Numbered from the stretch's first letter, positions 37,453-52,400 are shown. The stretch: DNA of 64,000 nt from Paralichthys olivaceus (GCF_024713975.1 NC_091093.1:19713501-19777500), one strand, 5' to 3'. Translations and numbers: made by a program. Notes: generated from the sequence alone by a model not told the origin.

Positions 37453-40400
37453 GTGGGCCATTGGTGCTGCGCAACATCTCTAACAGACATGAGAACATCC
37501 TGAAATCAGATTTAAGAAAATGATGAGACATGTTGTAGGAATACTGGAGAAGACGAGCGAAGAGTTCAGTTATTTCTCTCTAAAACACAATTGAATTATT
37601 CCCACTACAGTTGTTTGGGATTCTGCGAAAAAACTAGGACATGACCTCAACATTTCTGAATATTAGAAAGTAAAACTTACAGCGATCAACTTTGGAATTT
37701 TCCCCCAACAGAAGGAAAAATATCTGTAGCTATATATGAGTCGCCCCTTTTTTTGCCTGCAAGCCACTATCTCATCTGAAACACAACACCAGTTACATAA
37801 TTCATCCTTTAGAGGTTGTTGTAACCATGACTACTGAAATGTGTGCTCCCACTTAAGGTTGTACTCACTACCATCATGTATTTTACATGGGGTAGCCATG
37901 GTAACAGGAGCCTTCAAAAGTGGGCAGTGAAATCCAAGGAAGTTCCACGGAGAGGGTCGGATGCTGAAAATAGCAAAAAGCCCACGGGGCAAAGGGACCA
38001 AACATTTAGAAAGCCTTTGAAACTCACTCTTTGACTTCCTTCTTACCTACTCCTGCAACCCCCCTGTGAAAACACCACAGAACACAGCGATGGGCCGGTG
38101 GGTGTGTGTGAGCTTCTGCTGAAAATGGCTGATTCGTTGAAAAAAATAACAGATGAACCTCCAGCCATGATACTCAAAACAACAAAGACTAAAATGAAAA
38201 ACTGTGGAGATACCTTCTTCTCCCTGTTAATAAAACAGTCATGAACTGACTGAAACAAGCTCTGATCCCACTCTGCATATGGAAATGAATTAGGAGCAAC
38301 TCTAAAACAAAACAAATAAGCATACATGCACACACGCACAAGCACGCTCACACACACACACACAGTCATTTTCTAGGGAGAGGTCCCTGGAGAAATCCCC
38401 GCACCAATCTGACTTTTGACCCTGTGGTCTCAATCTGGACAGAGGTGGAAGCCATCCTTTGTGTTATTGGACAAAGTGAGTCATTACACCCCAGGGGACA
38501 ACACAAAGACATTATGTCACGTGTGTATTGTCTGTGCAAAAGTCAATTTAGCCTTTTCTGTACAGCAAGGATTTAAATCAGTGTTGCTGTTTTTACACAC
38601 ACACACACACACACAAATCTTTTTTCTTTGCTACCATATTGTCCTGTTGCATTTCATGGGAATGAAACAATGACAATAAGCAGCAGTGAGAGACCTTTGA
38701 GGCACATTTCCTTAATACAGGCTGTGCAGTGGTGAGAGATTTGGACACGTGATATGTTAAATATTAATAAATATTTGAATAAACACGCACCCGGTGCTCT
38801 GCGGCTGGGACTCATCGACTTAAATGATGTTGTCGATCGAGACAAAAGAGTCCTTGACAATGGCAATGACAACTGAAGGTCACTTTTACAGTTTCAGAAA
38901 GAAGGCTACACCCAGTATTACTACAGGCCAAGTAAACAGCCCATTCAACAGGTTCAAAACAGGCACTGGTTTCATTAAAGACATGGAAAACTCTCTTTCC
39001 ACATTAAGGGAAACTTAATTTGCGCAAACTCTCCTGAGAAGAATTAGAATTAAAGTTCAGACCTCTGCCACATGCAGAAGCCAGAGTGTCTCAGCTCTGT
39101 TATAGGTCTGCATTATTTCAATCTTCTCTGATGTGTCAAAATAAAATGTCCTTATAACATTTTAGATTTTAGATCTGGTGGTTGAGACCCAAACTCTTCC
39201 TCAGCCATGGCTGAAGTCTGTTTTGCCCAGAGGTCTTCAGAATCAAAGTCCTCTGCTTTCAACAGCCACCATCCACCCCCACATCGTCCCTATGACATTA
39301 TGTGTGGTATAAAACTGGTACACTTCCATGACAGGAATAAAAATGGAAAAGAAAAAGTAAAATGTTTTCTTTCAGTTTCACTTAGCAATCCCTACAAGTC
39401 AGACCAAAATAGTAAAATTAACATACCTTTGGATATGATATAAGTAATAAAGTGACAAAGGCTTATTACATGTATTTTTATAGCTGGCCTCATGGAAAAA
39501 TATTATTAGTTAGAGATACTATCTACTTCCTTATCATAAACAAGCTAGAAACAGAGCGGAGACATGTAAAACTATAAAACCTCACATTCTGAGCCAAATG
39601 TTAAATCTCAACAATTGCAACCAGTGCTTTGAAATGTGATACTGGGATGTTACAGAAGGCTGGTGGGTGTGTGAGCAAACATACTGTATACCAGTGAATA
39701 AAAATGGTCCTCCGGGAAATCTCGTTCCTTTTTCTGATGTTTGGCAATGAAGCAAATTCATCAGCGTCTGGCCCAGCTGACAGTCATCTGCACCAACAGA
39801 GGAGCGCTACTGTGACATCATCCTGTCACACTGCCAGTGTACGCCCTCAGGAAAGGGTGAATTGGGTGAATAAGGAGATGGTGGAATGCAAGAAGGAGGA
39901 AGGAAAGGAGACAAACAGGCATAACAACAGGGCAAACTCAGAATATGAGTTAGATGCAATTAAATAAAGCGTGGCAAAGACATTGAGCAAGAAGGCACAG
40001 GTGGAGAGGAGAATGTCGCACAGAGGAAAAAAATAAGGCGCCACTGAGGGTAGAGAGGAAACTGATGAGGGGGAGGGAGGGGTAAATGGATGGACGGGTG
40101 AGAACATGAGGAATGAGGGTTACCAGCAGGAAAGTGCGTCTCCATAAACATACTGTATCATGGGTCTTGCTGATCATACGCTGGCCCCAGGAGACCATGA
40201 ACCACAATACGGGTCCCATGTCCCATGATGGATGAGGCTCAGGCTCCGATGTCAGCCCACTCAGCGCTCCCACCAACAGGAACAAATCACTCAGCAACCA
40301 CCCGCCTCAACACGCAGGCTAATACATCTAATGGAGCCGTCCGCAGTGTTCGACCAGCTCGATGCTCTGTGAATATACTTCTGCTGCCTTGTTCTCCAGA

Positions 40401-43400
40401 TTTATCTTGTCAATCCCTGCATTAAGTAAACATGCAGTGAGATAAAAAAACGGTTTCAAATTTGTTAAATTACTTTTCAAAACAACCCCTTTTTTTTTTC
40501 TTCTTGTGCTTCTCACTGTCACCTTCTCAGTGACTTCACTTTCCTTTCATGGACTCCCTTAAATCAGCTCCCTGCCTGTAGCCACGAGAAGCGACCATGG
40601 TAGATGGTAAATGAGCTCCAGACTCAGATCTGACAGGGTTTTTAAAAAGATGCCTCGTTTGTGCTGACCTACATCGCTTTTTCTCTCCAATCATCTTTCC
40701 TCCCAGGCCACTGCCAGCTCCAGAGGCTGCCGTGGGGACCAGTGGCCGGGCCGGGAGAGTCATTATAGGAAGCTTGACTCATTTTGATTGCTGGCTCAAG
40801 TGCACAATTGAAAGAGTCGGATATGCCAGCTGATAAAGGGTGGCAACAACTTCCTGCTTGATTAATACTGTACAGTCTTGCATTGTGCAACTCAGCGAGT
40901 GTCACATCACCACTGCCAAGATTAGAAGTTTGATTCCCACTGAGAGCGCCAGTGCCAACGATGTACACGCCCATTGTTTGTATGACAGCCCCCAACACAT
41001 GTCATGATCTGTTAGACTGTTTAGTCTCAGTTTGTTTACCCTCATCTCTAGATAACAAGCGAATAAAACCGTTTCCTGTTCAGATTTTGAGTAGAAATAT
41101 ATCTTAATACCACATCAGGACCCACAGCAGAGCTAAAATCATGATACAATACCTCAGTTTCTTTAAATAACAAGTAATTCTTCATTGTGAATTAACAGGA
41201 CAGCCATATATGCAGCTTTATGTTTTAGTGGAAACCTTCAGCTTGATCTACTCTTAATTTGAACATCCCATCATTGACAGTCTGTGTGGGCAGAACACAT
41301 TCTTGGCTTGGATTGAATAGATGCAGTCTGGGATGTCTCAGAAACCGCTGCACATTTTGCAGCTCCTATGAACTCAACGTAGTGAGAGGAGGTAGTCTGG
41401 GGCCAGTGAGCTCTTTTGGGTTTATTCATATTCATTTTCCCGTTGCGTTGAATCTCCGAGCTCATTAAGATGCAGCTCTGCTATGCAACAACAGCTTCCA
41501 GAGATAATAAAAACACAAACAGCTTCAGACCTTCCATCATAGATATCTGCAGGTGGGTGATTATGGCCAGTCCACTGCTGTGACCCTGACTTATAACAAT
41601 AATCTCCATGTAAGAGGTTAAAGGACAATTCATGTAAAACAGAGTGAGAAAATAACACAGGCTTTGTCTGGAGATAACAGATCAGCTAGAAAGAAAATGT
41701 GTCCCTCAACGACAATATAATTAACTGTGATCACAACGTTGGAGTTTAAGGGGATTTGATCTCTGAGATGTAATAAATACAAGACAGCTTTTGTAGGCAA
41801 GAGTTATAGCTGCAGCAGTATCCCAAATCACAGATTAAACATGAAAGCACTTACACAACACAACACGCTAGCAATATCGAACACTGCAACTTTGTTCAGC
41901 GGCAGTTACTGGATCTCCATCACCTCAGCACATGTGAAATAGATGCAATTGAATTAAACTGGCTGTGCAAGAATCTTAGATTTCAAATGAGTGGCAGCAG
42001 GTAAAAATAGATGGAACCTCATGTTGCAAGCTTTGATGAGCAGCTCTCTGCATCTGAGTGTACACAGCTTCAGTATCTCCCTGTGTATCACCACAGATTC
42101 ATCTGCTTTAAACTCGTATTCTGTACGAGTACACACATCAAACATCTTTTCGTTTATGTAATCAGGGATAAAACTTCTCTCTTTCATGAGTTTTATCAGT
42201 TTCCTCTCTGCCCTCATTATGATTCCTGACAAAGCCGCTGCAATGTAGATTAATTACTGATTAAATCCTAAAAACACAGTAAAGCTGCAGCAATATTTTT
42301 ATATTAACAATGAATTAAAAGATTCTGCATAATGTCAAAGAACTGTGCAGATCTCATTAGAGCTGTTTTCTCTTTTATCTCAATGATTGGGGTTTACTGC
42401 ACAGACATTTCGTATTTTGGTTCAGTCTCCCTGCTCACTGCTCTCACCAAGCTGGTAAATACAGTGGATCATCTAGAACACAAATTAGCTTCATTCACAT
42501 GAGTTCACTGAACTCCAGATATTCCTCTGAAATTATCCGGAGGGGCTGTACCTTAGAACACAAATGTCAAGGTTTCTGGACATTCACTGGAGTTTTAACT
42601 TTATAAGCATAAGCATGACAATATAGAAGGATAATGTCACTGCAAGAGAGTGAGCACGTTGATTCTGATTCAAACACGAGGGACACAAAATTGTAAAAAA
42701 AAGATGAAACGTGCCCTTCACGTAGAAGACACAGCAAATCTAAACTTGGAAAGATGACAAGATTCGAGAGCTTTTGGTGGTAGATGATGGTATTGATCAC
42801 ACATGATTTCCACAGCAGACAGTATGTGTTATGTCCTGACTCCTGCATGCTCTACACAGACGCCACCCCTCGCCTGAATGATCCAGACATTTTTCTGTTG
42901 TTGTGAACATACCTGAACCGCACAATCTCCTGCTGTACACTTCAAATGGGAAAGGCCGGAGAATGTCTGGACCCAATTGTGCTGGTAAATTATCCTCAGG
43001 TGGAAACCAAAACGGAGCTAAAAGGAAGTGAATGTTGGACTAACATTCTTCAGACACAAACACAGCACAAAATAAATGTTTATGTTGGTTACATGTGTTA
43101 ATATGGAAATGTTTGCAACATGCAACAACCATAAGGATGTAAATGTTTGGTTCTGAGCTTGTTGTGCTGCCCCCAAGTGTCCCAATTTCTTTTGGAAAGC
43201 ATGGAAGGATGGACAGGGTGCTCCTTCATCTGCTTGTTTATTGTCCATATTTAGAAGGATTGTCTGAACAAATATAGATCTGACCTACAACACAATGCAC
43301 ACAGCTTTTGTTTTTGTCATATTCTTTCCCTTTTCACCAGATTCGATCTTTGTAGATATTTGTGCTGCGAGCTGTATTTGATTTCATTAATAAACCAAGA

Positions 43401-46400
43401 GAATCTTAAATCTCTATGGGATGTTCTATTTTTATCTTGTAGCATATTTCTCTAGAAAACTAAGAGCAAAGGTTTCCCACTCTTTCTTCTGAGTCTCTTT
43501 CACTGTCTGACAGCATCTTGTCTTGTCACATATATTCTCGCCGGGATCATCCTGTTCCATTGTTCTCAGTCTACTGGGCTCCATGAAAACAGCCGGGAGC
43601 AAGACAGCAGACGAGTACAAGGAGCTTACGGGGTAACAATACAGACAAAGAGATGAGAGAGATGGACAGAAATGATGATGGAGAGCTGTTATTAGGTGAG
43701 GAAGGACACTAGACGACTTGGCCCACGCGACCCCTCGGGGTAGAGGCTCACTGGCTGCTTGTGATTAGAGTTGGGCGCCTGACAGACCTCCGCAAAGAGA
43801 GAGGGAGAGCAGACGATGGGGGCGAGGGGTAAGCGGGTCCACATCCCCTGACTGAACCCTAGACATTTTTTAAATTAAATTTTAAAAGCACAAAAAAGGA
43901 TCATAATAGCTGCAAGAACAACATAAAGAAGACAAATTTATTATGTCCTTTTCTTCTAAGACAGCTATTTTCCATCAACCACAAATTCACAGATGACCTA
44001 GTTAGAACAGCACACTCTAAGGCAACTGGGAGGGTTTGAGACGATCTTGTGCATTTTATGAAATTCAAAAAGCAGCATTTCTGAAAAACACATTTTATAT
44101 AGAAATGTATGCAGGATTTTGTGGAACCAGGTAAAGGCTCAGCCCGGCAGTGTCAAAACAGCAGGTTAAACACTTTATCCCTCAGTCAGTCGGACTTTGA
44201 TAAGAGGGCCGCATGTTTAGTAATTTGTTCACCAGCCGAGAGACTCTGTTCGTCTCTGAAAGCCGCTGTGAGATCACTGGTGGATGAGAGGTTAGCATAT
44301 TTTTAGAGTGTTTCATGCGAGGATCTTTACTTCTTAATAATGAGGGTGCCCTTTTTTTTGTGCCTACGACTCAAGATCAAAGCGCTAGCGAAGAACTGCA
44401 GAGGAGCAGACTTACTGGGTCTGGGTGGAGAAGACACAAAATAATGGGAGAGAGGGACCGAAAATGTGAAACCCGAGAGAAAAAATTGCACAAAACATAT
44501 AATGACAGGAAGAGGAAGTCAAACAGAAGGGAAAAAAATACTGAGTCTGAGTTTTCAGTTTAGTGTTAATCATAGAACAAAAGATTGGCGGAGAGATATG
44601 GAAACCCAACTGATATACTGTAACTCTACAAACCAGGGTCACTGAGAATACCAAGATGTCATCTGCAATATGTATTTGTCATATATCTTTTAAATGAAAA
44701 ATTACATAAACAGTTGATCACATATGGTAGCAGAGAAGGCTTCAAAACACCAAACTAGAGGAAAGTGTTGCCCTTTGAAATCTGGCTTCTTGACATCAGT
44801 ACTCTAATTCTTGGCTCACCCCTCGAATAATCAGACCATTTGATATTATTGTGAGTAAAATACCTTTTCACATGTCATCAATGATTATTAATGTTCGTGA
44901 AAAAGAAAAGCTTTCTGAAAAAATTGCCAAGAAGTATATTCAAACAGTAGTTAGTATTCATCACTACACACTAATGACCTGTTTAAAATTATAAAAGGGT
45001 ATTAAAGATGCAGCCAGTCCTGTCTTTGATACCTTTTTGTGATAGACCTTTAAGTAGAATAAAAAAATGTAAGCAGCCTAATTTCCCTTTTTTTGTTGTT
45101 GTTTTTTTTAAGAGAAAATGTTGGTTGGTCACAAACAAAGACATTATAAAGACGGACGACACTTCTTCACTTCCACCTACTATTAAGAAATGAAGCCAAA
45201 ATATCCTGGATACGTACACAGCCATCTTGTGCATTAAGAGCCAGAGTCTGCACAGTTGCAATTGGGAGACAGTCACATTAGTGATATCCCATCGATACAC
45301 ACGGTCCACATGCTTCACAACTCACGAGTATGTCTCAGCTGTCAATCATGACGTTTCACATCATTTTTATAGCAACTAATTCAAACCAGACTTACCATTA
45401 AAACTGAACACTTGAACATACCTCATTAAGACAATGCGAAATACAGACATGAGAAATACAAAATTCTATTTCGGCCCATGCCCTATTAAGTTACAGTGTG
45501 TAATGTGTAAATCGTGTTGAAATTTCATGTTGCAGCTGAACACCCCTCACCTCACCCTCTCCTTCCAAACATGAAAAAGAACCTGTGGTAGCTTCAGTTG
45601 TCATAAAAACTCAAAAGATGTTTAGTTTGTCCAGTCTGGACTAATGCAAAAAACATGGCGGCCTCTGTAGAGAGGACCCCCTAGATGTAAATATAAAGTA
45701 TTTAAATATAAAGGGTCTTTTCTGGGGTAAAGAAAACTACAATTCATACAATTTAAATTAAATGAACTAGTGAAAACATCATGAGGATTATTCTACATTC
45801 AATTTCTGCCAATAGATCCCTTTCACCTAAATCTTACACACTGGCCCTTTAACTAACATGGCGGAGAATGGGTTTATGACCTGGTGATCGCTTTGACTTC
45901 ACTTATGGAAACTGTTATGTCATCCATCTTTATATACAGCCCCAGCAAGCAGCCACCTGTTTTGTTTTTGCTCCAAACTAATCACACTCCTTTCATTATT
46001 CTTCTCTCCGTTTGTCTCGTTACCTCTTTTCTGGTGTGGTTTCATTTTCTTTGCTGGCTGGCGCTTCCTGGAGATCTGGGAGGTTGGCAAAGTCATCCTG
46101 TTCAGCCAGCCCGATAGCTAGAGACAGAACAACCATCTTCCCCTCGCTGGACACAAAGACAAACAAGACAGTACACACACACCACACAAGTATGTAGACA
46201 AATAGGTACACAGTTACACACACATACTCAAGCATACACACAAAAACGACACGACAAAAGGCAGTGACACAAACACAAGCAGCACACATTCATTTCATGT
46301 ACAAAGAGAGAGGGGGAGAGAGGTGGTAGACTGTTGTGAGGACACTATTTCACTTTTATAAATCCTCAGTCCATACTTTACATTGCAGTGCATCTCAACC

Positions 46401-49400
46401 ACACCACTGTGCTGTGGAGTGAGAACACCACACAGCCTTCATTCATCTAACACTTCAGTCACATTTTAAAACATGCATTTCTACTCATCACTTTTTGTTT
46501 CTGATTTAACATCACTGAACATTATCACTTTCCAGACAGGGAAACACACTGGATTTTGCTGGTTTATTGTAGAAGAGAAGAAACCATAAAAGCTATAAAC
46601 CATAACCTACATCAGTGGATGATTTTGTATTTCACTGTACAATGCATCTTTTGGCAGTTTTGCTTTCTCTCTCAGTGATAGCCTCTGCCAGGGGGTTATA
46701 ATTTCCTCTTCATTTGTTTGTTAGTTAGCAGGATTACGCAAAAATTAATCAACCGATTTCCATAAACTTTTGTTACGGGGTGGAGAATGATCCCGGGAGG
46801 AGCACAGTAAATTTGGTCTGGATCTAGATCAGAGGATGGATCCAGGAATTTTGTCTGCGATATATGGTGTTTTTCAAAATTTTCTTTGATTTCTCCCACA
46901 ATAATTTATTAATTGTGAGGAAAAAAAATCAGACACTGATATTTATGGGTTTGTTCAATTTGGTGCAGAGCCAAATGAAAATCTGGATCAAGTGAATTTT
47001 CAATGTGGTTTCATAAAAGGACTATTGGGGCTATTCTACTCTCAGTTTTGGCATGAGGACTCGCACTGACCTCTGATGTGCATATTTCAAAAAAAGCATA
47101 AGTAAAGATGTTAAAGGTAACCAGCAATAAGCGTTATGCATTATATTGTAGTATTGCAGTATTGTTTTAGTCTATGGTTATTTTCATATATCAGACAACA
47201 TAATCTGCCATTTCCACAACCAGTAATCTCCCTTACACATATAACTAAAGCACAACCCTCAGCTACCTGACTTTTTATTTCATCATTTATTTTTCTTAGT
47301 AAATTAGACTCCATTAGAAGTGAGGAAAAGGATGTGTGCTGTTGTTGAAAGACGTCTAAAAGTCTTTTTCTTTTCTATTCTGCAAGGTTGAGAGTTTGCT
47401 ATTCAAAGCCATCCAGTTAAATTACTACATATTCTCAGGCTTTGGATAATGAGTAGTGCCTATGATTACTTAATGTACTTTATGCTGTATCATTAGCATG
47501 AGTGCATGAGAGACCAATGACTTTGGTGTCAGTTTATTTGACAAATGCAGAATTAATTCTCTCTTCAGCTAATTAACGTTGGCCTGATGTCGCATGGATC
47601 ATATTAGAATACATGCACTTATAATATTTACTATTTCATAGTGTCTAATTAAAATACAAGAGATATTTATCATCTGTGAGCCTATGATATATGACCATTT
47701 ATAAATATCCATACATTGCTTTTGCTCACAATTCATCATTAAAATATATGAGGTTAAACAATGCATCAGTGAGGAGTGTGAGCTTTTTAAGAACTACAGT
47801 GCATTCAATGTCTTATGAGGGTTTTTTAATCCACTCCAAAAATAGTGGTCATTAAATGTTTTTTAATAAAATAAGCATTATTAGCAGAGAGGTAGAGGAT
47901 CACTGTTGTCTCCATGGCTTTATTTTCACATATTATCTGGGTCACGGAAAAGTGTACATATACAAAAAAAAATTTTAAAAGCAAAAGTCTCAAAGAAGGG
48001 TATGAATCATTTGAGAGAGAAAATAAGAGGCAACAGAGATGACATGCAGAAAAAAAGAAAAGAAAAAATGAAGGAAATCCATGAAAATGGAAGAGGCCGT
48101 GATAAAACCTGCAACAAAAAATTTTTAATAAATATACAGCTGTTATTCTTCCTCCAAAAGTACCTGAAGTCATTTAAATTACATCTCACTAAAATTTAAA
48201 ATGCCAAAAATGTGACCTTAACAAACAAACATGTGCCCACAACCAACCTTGAAATTCAAAGTCTCAAAATAACAACCCACATACAGACACATGTTGCACA
48301 TAATTCTTGCTTCTCATACGTTTTTCTCTGGCTCTACTAAGTCCTTTTCCACTTCAGCTTCTAACACTGCACGCTGCTCCAAGGACAACCTTTTTGATTG
48401 TTATTGCCACAGCAATTTGAACAGCTATTGCAAACTGATTTTTTTTTTTTTAAACCTAAGTATTTCATGATGAAAGGAGGTTTTTGCTTGGTTTTTCACT
48501 TTTATTTTGCAGTTACTGGAAAGTCTGTTTCACAAGGTGATGAGAGGTGGATCCCAATGTAATCGAATTGTTATAAACTTGCAATATGAAACAGTAATCT
48601 GTAATCTAAATTTAATGTGAAGAATTAAATCCAGCTATCGTGACGACTAATTGGGCACAAGCATGAACAAACTTCAACTGGTAAATTTCACTTTTTTTGA
48701 ATGCATGGTAATTCATCCATTTCTCCTCAGATCTCCTTCATTACTCTTCATCTTACACCTGATCTATATTCTAAAGAAGTTTAAATACTGACATCAGTAT
48801 CTGAACATATTTACAAAATAGTTCTGATCCTACCAGAAATGTGGTGTTGGACATCGCTGGGTGCACAAATCTATATACTGGCAAAATTTCATGCTGGAAA
48901 GTCCCACAAGTAAAACAGCAATGTGTAGTGAATGCAAGACTTCAGTTTTGAGGAGTGGCGGTACTGCTGCCAGTTCAATGATAATGTTTTTTAAATGCAC
49001 AGGTATGGAATTGGTGATAAGCAAAGTCCAGATATCGGAATCGGTATCTGGAAGGGAAATATTGTATCTGACATCTCCACTATTTCCCCAGCCTGTTCTT
49101 TTTTACTGTAGTGTTAACAACAAATCGAAACAAGCTGAACATGTTGGCTCTTTAGCGGAAGTGACCCACTGGGGATGCGTAAACACCACCAACATGAGAC
49201 CTATCGATCAGGTGAATGGATTTGTATCTTTGACCACAAAAGATGGAGGACGCTGAAATCATTACCCTACATCAGCTCTATTCATCTGAAATATACAGTG
49301 TGGTGGCTCAGTAGTCATGTGGTGTGACAACACGTGGAAGGTAAACCTGCTCCATTTCGTTGTTCATACCCCACTGATCTGATTGCAAATGCATAAAATC

Positions 49401-52400
49401 CCCCCTGCCCACAGTGTCTGCCCCTCCAGGGTCAACAACTGACGTGTTTATGACGTGTTATATATATATACATATATATATATATGTATATGTGCCCAGC
49501 CTTCTTTAAATAGTGATTCACATAGGCAGGGATGTCACTGGCCTCGAGACACTATTAAAGGGAAGACATATAAAAAGTACAAGAGTGTGTCTATGCTCAT
49601 GGTCAGGAGGGGAGTGGGCGTTTACGTGAGGCTGCTTTGTAGAGCACATAATCTGTAATCTATCATTCAAGTCAAGTGGAGGAGGAGAGCTCTCTGTGCT
49701 CTGTACCTCAAACAATCAGACAATCTATTCACTAACTTAGATGTCCATGGTAACTGTCGGGTGAAAGAACATTTCTTTTGAACCATGGTTGGCAATTTTT
49801 AAGGTAATTATCACCTTACACCAAGCTTAAAAATTGAAATGGACCGAAAAATGTGTAAAGAATAGTTTCCTGAATCAACACCTCATTGCTCGCAATCCCC
49901 ACATACACGGCAATGTTAGTGAGTGGGAAAGAAAATAGTAAAGATAATATCATCCGGATAAAAAAAAACATGATATCCCCAAAAAACAAATCACAGTATA
50001 TCTGGTTGTAAAATACAGGCAAAAAACACGGCGTCCACATTTTTCAATATTTGAAGTAAGAGTGGTTAGCCAAGGATAATATTAAAATAGCCAGGGAGTA
50101 ACAATAGCTAACCTAAGCTAACCGTAGCTATTGCTACTGTTGCACAATGACCTGATTAAAAAGACCAGTGTGTTGCGGGATCCCTCCCGACTCGTACGAA
50201 TGGCTACACGCTTGCTACAGCTAATGTTACCACAGTAAAATGAAAAGGCAACGCAATGTTAGCATAAACTCCCTTTGTTGAAAATTAGTTCTTTCTGTTG
50301 AATTACCATACAAGCCAGTTGATGGGCTTTGAACTTGGCACAGTCATTGTGTAAAAGATTTATACTCGGTGAGGCAGTTGGTCATCAATGATTATGTCAG
50401 TAAACAATCAGCAATGTCTAATGTTAGCTTGCTATGTCTTTTCACTGGATAGCCACCATTAGCCTGACTTTACCGTGGCTCCTAAAAGATTGACAGCAAT
50501 AACAATATAATAAAGAGTAGTTTTATCACTTATTCACATGAGTATATAATGAAAACATATACTAAACATAGAGCCAAACTACACAGCCTCCAAAATAACA
50601 ACTGAGTTGAATCAACACCTCTTAAAAACTGTCTCAACAAAAAGAGTAGGATTTGGTGCAGGACTGTTTGTATGCAGCAGGTAGGCAACCAGCTGTGTTG
50701 ACCCTAGAAACCTCAAAATAAAGTCTGCAATGCAACATACATCGTCCAGATGTATTGCACACTTTACGATATAAAAGTAGTCATTACAGTTTGGTCTGTC
50801 ATCTTTCAAGCTTCATTCTCATTTCACAGAGTAGAAAACGTCTTGACACTTACAAGAACGACTTGACGTCCAGCCCTCTGTGCCGGATCTGCTCCATCAT
50901 GTGATCCCAGCTGCCTGGATTCGACCTTGACCGGCCTGCCCCTCCTCCTCCTCTGTACCGGGAGGCTCCAGCCGGACTCCCCCGGACCCCCCGTGGGCCC
51001 CCACGGTGGCCTCCGCCGCCTGGGCCCGTGTGAAGCTGGCCCAGGCTCTGTGATGTGACTGGGGGGTCGTTGGGACCTGGAGGGGGCTGGTGAGTGAGGG
51101 GCTGTTGGAGGCTCTGCTGGCGGACGAGGGGCCGAGGGCGTGCCACGGCCGAGGATGGGATGTGCTCCAAGGTTGACGCAGATGAGAGGGAGGCATCCCC
51201 GAAACTGAGCAGACACGCAGGAGCAACAAAGAAAGAGATGGATACAAGGTAGAAATCAGAGTTAGAGATAATGTGAGTGATACGGGACGGGGCAGGAGGT
51301 TTAGCAAGCATTTTGAAAGAATGAAAGTATGAAAAAGTTACACAGGACAATATTGATATCGAAAAATGGCATAAGAAAAGCAAATAGTGTTTGCATCCGA
51401 AACAAACAAAGTGAAAGTGAAATAAGGAAAGAAAGAAGAACAGAGTTGTCAAAAAGCTCTAAATAACTGTGGAACATCTTTTTGAAACCAATTGTTTAGG
51501 ATTTGGAGATTATGCCAGTTTATGAGTATATGGATGGTCAAGCGTGTAATGTATAAACAATCAATTATTCTTCCAAAGAGGCATTAAAACAAACCTGAAG
51601 CTGAGGTTAAAGCGTCGCTATGGCTCAATGTGAATCTGCTCTAAATTGTTTCTGTACGTGACGTCTCTCCCTAATTAGCCCTGACCTACTTCTACCTTCT
51701 TGCCTTGTTGCCTTTTACGTCCACCAGTCCATCTCCAAGGTCCTATCAGCTCCTGCTGTTTCCCCCTCCCACTCTCCCCTCTACCTTTGTGCTTCTGAGC
51801 TCAGCTGTTCTCCATCACTTCTGTCCATCTCCTCTGTCCATTCATCTTTTCTTCACCCTCAGTCCTCCCATCAATCTATCTCCACACCACCTCAAATCAC
51901 TGTTCTGTAAGTCTGCTCTCTAATTACCGGTCTGCTACTCTTACAATCATGTAATAGTGCTTCACCCCTTATCCTCCCCTCAATCACTGCCCTGCCTGAT
52001 GACTGTAAGCTTGTGCTGAACAGCTCTGTCTGGAGCTAATGCTGTGAGGGAGGATTTACTGCCGGGGGCCTGAGTTGTGTTCGCAGCTCTCCTCAATATT
52101 AACTTGGCTCTAACTCTGCTGGAGAGCGAGGAGACGTGCCCCCTGAGCAGCAGAGTAAAGCTGTAAATAAAAGACAGAGCTCATATTCATGCACTCATGC
52201 AGGCTTTCTCTCATACATGCATTCATACTAACAGAGTGCACGCCATTGGAGATCTTTCAAGAGGATAGGCTTTGATGAGAATGTTTAATAAATCGTGCAT
52301 CAAATTTGAACAAATAATGTGAAATAACATATTTCACTTTTTTGCTTGACATTTGTTGATGAGATGTGTAAAGGGTGCCAGTTAATGTTTCCTTTATTTT

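Larger units (their letters stand above)
33260..46023 (-). other. syt7: 12.8-kb syt7 intron
   Basis: The largest intron in the window. It contains CA microsatellites (34503-34528, 37422-37449, 38349-38364, 38595-38615), a telomere-like repeat unit (about 34540-34745), a tRNA-type SINE remnant (35510-35687), a GATGTCAACTT-family copy (about 42570-43010) and two TIR-family pieces (45142-45400 and 45868-45940). No coding exon was recognised in either strand. Confidence 0.6.
46147..50853 (-). other. syt7: syt7 intron
   Basis: 4.7 kb. It contains a CA-rich stretch near 46160-46260, a dispersed repeat at about 46686-47045, a BED-finger-like transposon remnant at 48861-49256, a TA palindromic tract at 49459-49491 and a cluster of GCTAAC motifs at about 50105-50130. 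No exon was recognised. Confidence 0.6.

Noticed and set aside
40925..40945. tRNA B-box-like phrase (GTTTGATTCCC)
   Set aside because: No matching A box at the right spacing and no cloverleaf could be drawn, so it is not called a tRNA.
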